From assembly GCA_964444685.1 (NCBI GenBank), contig CAYUIG010000009.1, positions 1 to 64,000 of the forward strand: a DNA stretch of 64,000 nucleotides. The letters run 5' to 3'. Every line of letters starts with the position of its first letter. The stretch's first letter is position 1. This DNA comes from CAYUIG01 sp964444685 (GTDB lineage: Bacteria > Gemmatimonadota > Gemmatimonadetes > Longimicrobiales > RSA9). The position numbers were made by a program, and so were the translations under genes. Below the pieces are notes generated by a model, which was not told where the DNA came from, did no database searches, and worked only from the letters and a program-made list of their open reading frames with translations. Below, piece by piece: positions 61,501 through 64,000 of the stretch.

Positions 61501-62055
61501 TGTCTGCCCGCCGTCGGTCGAGCGCAGGATGCCGCAGCCGTAGTAGCTGTCGCCGGAGAAGTGCAGCTCACCCGTGCCCGCGTACACGATGTCGGGATTC
61601 ACCGGATCCAGCAGCAGCGATCCCATCGCAAGCGAGCACTGATCGTCGGTCAGCGGCTGCCAGCTCTGTCCACCGTCCACCGTCTTCCAGACGCCGCCCT
61701 GCGCCGCGCCGATGTAGATCACGTCTGGATCGCGCGGATCGATCGCGATCGTCGACAGCCGGCCCGCGTCCCGGTCCGCGATCGGCGCCGGACCCAGTCC
61801 CCGCCAGCCGGTTTCCGCCGCGGCGAGCGGCACCGGCCGGTTGGCCTGGAACGCGATCGGCCAGCGCAGCTCCGCCTGATGACGCGCCACCTGGAGCGCG
61901 CCCGCGGGCACCTCCTGGAACGGGTACGCGCGCTGCTGCTCGAGGAACTGCATGCGCAGCAGCGGCCGATCGGGCGGCGCCTGAGCATGCAGGGGAGTGG
62001 CACCGGCGACGAGGAGCGTCAGGACGCACGCGCCGCGCAGCTTCGATATCGGCAT
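58576..62055 (-). CDS. secreted BNR/sortilin-like propeller protein with Ig-like and FlgD-like domains
   Basis: 1159 residues. Signal peptide (about 1-27), then a long sortilin/Vps10-like propeller with many Asp-box strands ('VWKTVDGGQSWQPL', 'GIYRSTDGGVTWTRLGGG', 'HVFRTTNGGAQWTDI') to about 765. Two Big_2-type Ig domains follow ('ATVDATGLVTARGNGATMIV', 'VASVDAVGHVTALAVGETVI'), then a beta domain and a C-terminal FlgD/T9SS-like module 'PIGPGVYLVVFEVEGR'. Exported, probably surface-attached or secreted; glycan-related or structural. ATG 62055 starts the signal peptide; the upstream open frame is antisense to the VOC gene. Confidence 0.87.
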   Translation of the reverse strand: MPISKLRGACVLTLLVAGATPLHAQAPPDRPLLRMQFLEQQRAYPFQEVPAGALQVARHQAELRWPIAFQANRPVPLAAAETGWRGLGPAPIADRDAGRLSTIAIDPRDPDVIYIGAAQGGVWKTVDGGQSWQPLTDDQCSLAMGSLLLDPVNPDIVYAGTGELHFSGDSYYGCGILRSTDGGQTWERLGASVFDTNTGGARISKILLDPGTAGSTTTVRLFAATSFGFFRSVDGGTTWTATLQGAVTDLIMDPGNANLLYAAVGFPQTQVENGIYRSTDGGVTWTRLGGGLPTQDVGRIALALAPSNPQILFAAVQDGFNNGGSDGQLLGIWKSTNGGTAWTKLAATNASCGFQCWYDLVIAVHPTNPDLVYFGGVDFYRSFDGGQTFANIRSGMHVDQHAIAFHPTNPDILFVGNDGGIFRSNSGGIGWTTLNTNLAITQFYAGVSLHPTNPDVIMGGTQDNGTLEYTGIPNWLQVLGGDGGFTAIDPLAPGTVYAEFQWQSGSSFSGPRRRTQGQGFFQLKTVGIDVNDRALFIPPLVMDPADPNVLYFGTYRLYRTANRADQWSAISPDLTNGGAISAIAPAPSSPQTVYVGTSDGRLQVTTNGGGNWALRNSGLPDRYVTDIAVDAFDAQRAIATVSGFGSGHVFRTTNGGAQWTDISANLPDVPVNAVFAHPSFAGDIYVGTDLGVFRSRDDGASWQPFNDGFPNVAVFDLAYNDGTGQLIAATHGRGIFAIQPSSISSVAVSPDALTFNAVGDTSRVTAVALDGSGAPLPDANFSWASLNADVATVDATGLVTARGNGATMIVAALGGQADSVRVTVTQTIVSLGGLADTTTLVRGERRNLTAHAQDPNGAPVPNAPISWVSRQPNVASVDAVGHVTALAVGETVIVAALGSLADSTRLRVVAPATVIVEPASPVAASASARKGTRIGLLRVGVHTDGPEGARVTRIGVDITGDDPLARVMMVHDVNGDGLPGADEPRLTQIVRGLDPDVPERISLLFDFAVQTGASATLIVAAEMSGAAPHGAQFRATFIPSETRTVGLLSGAQDNVDQPAQPFVAAPVATTTLDADQVVAISENPVRDGGVTFTLSATPTVAGVYTVTGRRVADLTRRVTGSLIEWDLTNDQGEPIGPGVYLVVFEVEGRVIRERLMVLR

Positions 62056-62191
62056 CGCCCCGGCGGTATGGGGGAGGGGTCGCAGAAACGCGTAAGACTC
62101 TGCCCGAATGTACCTTGCGACGTCGCCAGCCGTCAACGGCGCGCGCGCGTCACTCTTTACGCGGAGCGCACGCCCACCTATCGTGGGCGCG

Positions 62192-62671
62192 ATGCTCCGC
62201 TCCAGAATGCTCCGCGCCGCATGCATCGTGTGCGCGCTCGCGATTCCCGCGGGCGCGTGCAGGATCGAGCGCAATCCGGAACCAACCGTCCAGCCGCAGC
62301 CGCTCCTGCGCGGACTGCGCAGCGCCATCCTGCACGTGCGCGACCTCAATGCCGCAAAGGCATGGTACACCGAGGTGCTCGGCCGGCAGCCGTACTTCGA
62401 CGAGCCCTTCTACGTCGGCTTCCAGGTCGGCGGCTACGAGCTCGGACTCGATCCCGATACCTCCGTTGCGACGGCTTCGGCCGGTGGCGCCGTGCCGTAC
62501 TGGGACGTCGCGGACGCCGACAGTGCGCTCTCCGTCCTCATCGCACACGGCGCGAGCGTAACCAGTCCCGTGCAGGACGTCGGCGGCGGTGTCCGCAGCG
62601 CGCTCGTCACCGACCCGTTCGGCAACCTCATCGGCATCATCGAGGGCGCACCCGTTCCGACCGGCAGATAG
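62192..62671 (+). CDS. VOC-fold lipoprotein (glyoxalase/bleomycin-resistance-like)
   Basis: 159 residues. An N-terminal signal with possible lipobox PAGAC is followed by one VOC domain: 'SAILHVRDLNAAKAWYTEVL', 'EPFYVGFQVGGYELGLDPD' and 'TDPFGNLIGIIE'. VOC domains bind metals and small molecules; an exported, lipid-anchored member is unusual because most are cytoplasmic. ATG 62192 or 62207 could be the start. Divergent from the BNR gene with a 136-nt gap; the small membrane protein gene follows after 5 nt. Confidence 0.78.
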   Translation: MLRSRMLRAACIVCALAIPAGACRIERNPEPTVQPQPLLRGLRSAILHVRDLNAAKAWYTEVLGRQPYFDEPFYVGFQVGGYELGLDPDTSVATASAGGAVPYWDVADADSALSVLIAHGASVTSPVQDVGGGVRSALVTDPFGNLIGIIEGAPVPTGR

Positions 62672-62676
62672 AGATC

Positions 62677-63066
62677 ATGAACGAAACGGACATGCGGCCG
62701 TTCGCCCTGCGGGTCATCCGCATCGGGCTCGTCGCCGGCGTGCTGATCTTCCTCGCCGTCAGCTGGTTTCTCCAGCGCGACCGCACACCCAGCGGCGACT
62801 TCAGCTTCCTTGCGCCCGCCATCCTCGGCGTCTGCGGCATCGCGATCGTCGGCGTCATCATCCTCCGCCGCATGCTGTCGCGCGCCGACACCTTCCAGCG
62901 GAAGTCGGAGCTGGCGATCATCGGCTGGGCACTCGGCGAAGCAGCCGCGCTCATCTGCGCCGTCCACTACTTCCTCTCCGGCCTCACGACCTGGCTCCCG
63001 GCCGGGCTCGGCGTGATGTTCCTCGCGTTGATCGGCCTCCCGGTTCCGGAGGACGACGGGGCTTGA
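62677..63066 (+). CDS. hypothetical four-helix membrane protein
   Basis: 129 residues with about four hydrophobic segments (14-34, 46-66, 80-102, 106-122), the last being 'LPAGLGVMFLALIGLPVPED'. No family recognised. It begins 5 nt after the VOC stop and is probably in the same transcript. The last 16 codons and stop (from 63016) are repeated immediately downstream as a 50-bp tandem duplication, out of frame, so the C-terminus has been duplicated at DNA level but not in the protein. Confidence 0.7.
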   Translation: MNETDMRPFALRVIRIGLVAGVLIFLAVSWFLQRDRTPSGDFSFLAPAILGVCGIAIVGVIILRRMLSRADTFQRKSELAIIGWALGEAAALICAVHYFLSGLTTWLPAGLGVMFLALIGLPVPEDDGA

Positions 63067-63115
63067 TGTTCCTCGCGCTGATCGGCCTCCGGGTTCCGGA
63101 GGGCGACGGGACTTG
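63016..63115 (+). repeat. 50-bp tandem duplication of a gene 3' end
   Basis: Copy 1 at 63016-63065 and copy 2 at 63066-63115 both start ATGTTCCTCGCG and end ACTTG/GCTTG, with four differences in 50 positions. The period is not a multiple of three. The final TTG of copy 2 (63113-63115) is the first half of the -35 hexamer of the radical SAM promoter block, so the duplication touches that promoter. Confidence 0.93.
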
Positions 63116-63145
63116 ATTTCGGGTTTTGTTCGGTTTACCCTTCGG
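63111..63145 (+). promoter_or_regulatory. shared repair-gene promoter/operator, radical SAM copy
   Basis: TTGATT at 63113-63118, 17 nt, TACCCT at 63136-63141. TTCGG pentamers start at 63118 and 63129 (11 nt apart) with a third at 63141. Ungapped match to the imuA and dnaE2 blocks at the same 21 of 35 positions shared by all three. The ATG at 63170 follows with GGAGG at 63161-63165. Confidence 0.7.
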
Positions 63146-63169
63146 TCCCCAGGCGGAACCGGAGGCCGG

Positions 63170-64000
63170 ATGGAACCGCTCGTCACGCTGCGCGGCCGTG
63201 GTGCGGCCGCGAATCCGAAGAATCGCTTCGAAGCGCTGGAGGTCCTTCCGGATCCGGAAGCGCGGGATCCTGACGACCCGGGTCCGCGCACGCGTCTGCT
63301 GCGCGACGCCACGCGCACCATCCTCGCAACGAACGACAGCCCCGACATCGGCTTCAACTACAGCGTGAATCCGTACCGCGGATGCGAGCACGGCTGCATC
63401 TACTGCTACGCCCGCCCGACGCACGAGTATCTCGGCTTCTCCGCGGGGCTCGACTTCGAATCGGTGATCCTCGTGAAGATGGATGCGCCGACGCTGCTGC
63501 GGGACGCACTGATGTCGAAGCGGTGGCAGCCGGAGCTGATCGCGATGTGCGGCGTGACGGATCCGTACCAGCCCGTGGAGCGGCGGCTGCAGCTGACGCG
63601 CGGCTGTCTCGAGGTCCTCGCCGAATTCCGCAATCCGGTCGCGATCATCACGAAGAACCACCTCGTGACGCGCGACATCGACGTGTTCGTCGAACTCGCC
63701 GCGCACAATGCCGTGGCAGTGAACATCTCCGTTACGACACTGGACGAAAAGCTCCAGCGGATCATGGAGCCGCGCACGTCGATCCCTACGCGCCGGCTCG
63801 AAGCGATCCGGAAGCTGAGCGCCGCCGGCATTCCGGTGGGCGTGATGGTGGCGCCCGTAATCCCCGGACTGACGGACCACGAGATGCCGCGCATCCTCGA
63901 AGCCGCGGCCGAGGCCAGTGCGCGCAGCGCGGCGATGGTGACGCTGCGCCTGCCGCACGGCGTGTCCGATCTGTTCACCGACTGGCTGGAGCGACACTTC
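63170..64000 (+). CDS. SplB/PA0069-type radical SAM protein, truncated by window end
   Basis: 277 codons visible, running off the window. N-terminal 'TLRGRGAAANPKNRFEAL' is the signature start of the PA0069-type family (COG1533, DNA repair photolyase-like). The radical SAM cluster motif is C72-x3-C76-x2-C79 ('YRGCEHGCIYCYARPTHEYL'), followed by 'AMCGVTDPYQPVERRLQLTR' and 'VGVMVAPVIPGLTDHEM'. Relatives include spore photoproduct lyase, which repairs UV lesions; this subgroup is uncharacterised. ATG 63170 has GGAGG 4 nt upstream. The promoter block shared with imuA and dnaE2 supports a role in DNA-damage response. Confidence 0.9.
   Translation, partial: MEPLVTLRGRGAAANPKNRFEALEVLPDPEARDPDDPGPRTRLLRDATRTILATNDSPDIGFNYSVNPYRGCEHGCIYCYARPTHEYLGFSAGLDFESVILVKMDAPTLLRDALMSKRWQPELIAMCGVTDPYQPVERRLQLTRGCLEVLAEFRNPVAIITKNHLVTRDIDVFVELAAHNAVAVNISVTTLDEKLQRIMEPRTSIPTRRLEAIRKLSAAGIPVGVMVAPVIPGLTDHEMPRILEAAAEASARSAAMVTLRLPHGVSDLFTDWLERHF

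Noticed and set aside
59863..63066. 1067-codon open frame opposite the BNR protein
   Set aside because: Arg/Ala-rich shadow translation of the propeller gene. Only its last 129 codons (62677-63066), which encode hydrophobic helices, are accepted.
1..64000. Insertion sequences, prophage, toxin-antitoxin or restriction defence island
   Set aside because: No transposase, integrase, phage structural or restriction genes were recognised. The single HNH gene is a common stand-alone chromosomal type.

Overview
The window is high-GC DNA with densely packed genes on both strands. It reads as a scaffold from an uncultivated bacterium, because it has two N-gaps (25738-25747 and 46481-46580). The gene set points to a Gram-negative, probably a member of Gemmatimonadota or a near relative: an ADOP-type FtsX permease, a DUF5916 outer-membrane protein, a TonB-dependent receptor, an ECF sigma/Ser-Thr kinase-TPR pair, many lipoproteins, a sortilin-like BNR protein with a FlgD-like C-terminus, and 2-oxoglutarate dehydrogenase E1. 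The phylum call is inference from gene content. No tRNA, rRNA, IS, prophage or CRISPR-Cas genes were recognised.

Layout. 0-8.5 kb: M24 peptidase, GvpL/F-like protein, priA, HNH nuclease, YIP1 protein, response regulator, a Rieske-like protein with altered ligands, trpS, DUF2911 lipoprotein. 8.6-12.3 kb: ECF sigma, zinc anti-sigma, TonB-dependent receptor. 12.3-20.7 kb: UDG-like protein, a PLP trans-sulfuration enzyme, M19 dipeptidase, DUF2207 and LemA proteins. 20.8-30.9 kb: sucA, mutS (assembly gap in the ATPase), CBS-like cysteine/cystathionine enzyme, ddl, rhomboid. 31-35.5 kb: an EF-G paralogue and a propeller lipoprotein between repeat arrays. 35.5-37.6 kb: imuA-imuB. 37.6-46.4 kb: aldehyde dehydrogenase, ADOP permease, DUF5916 protein, SH3-like lipoprotein. 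46.8-50.2 kb: dnaE2. 50-58.6 kb: hydrolase, OmpA protein, ECF sigma-STPK-YcaQ operon, OMP, double-VanZ protein. 58.6-64 kb: BNR protein, VOC lipoprotein, small membrane protein and a truncated SplB-like radical SAM gene.

Two signals stand out. First, imuA-imuB, dnaE2 and the radical SAM repair-type gene, lying up to 28 kb apart, share an ungapped 35-bp promoter block. It has a TTGNNT -35, a 17-nt spacer, a TANNNT -10 and two TTCGG pentamers 11 nt apart covering the -35/spacer. This looks like an undescribed damage-regulon operator, because the known LexA boxes I recognise are absent. Second, the window is peppered with hairpin elements built of very short tandem units. Family A (seven copies, heptamer GTCTGG+N, inverted arms) sits mostly against gene 3' ends, and one copy is read in frame inside dnaE2. 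Other families (B: GCCGAG/GCGGAG nested arms; C: 60-bp palindromic units on both sides of one gene; D: 12-15-bp tandem units; E: 62-bp palindromic units next to an assembly gap) fill almost every sizeable intergenic space.

Four convergent gene pairs end on one shared CTAG tetranucleotide. Several operons use ATGA/GTGA/TGATG overlaps, which suggests translational coupling.
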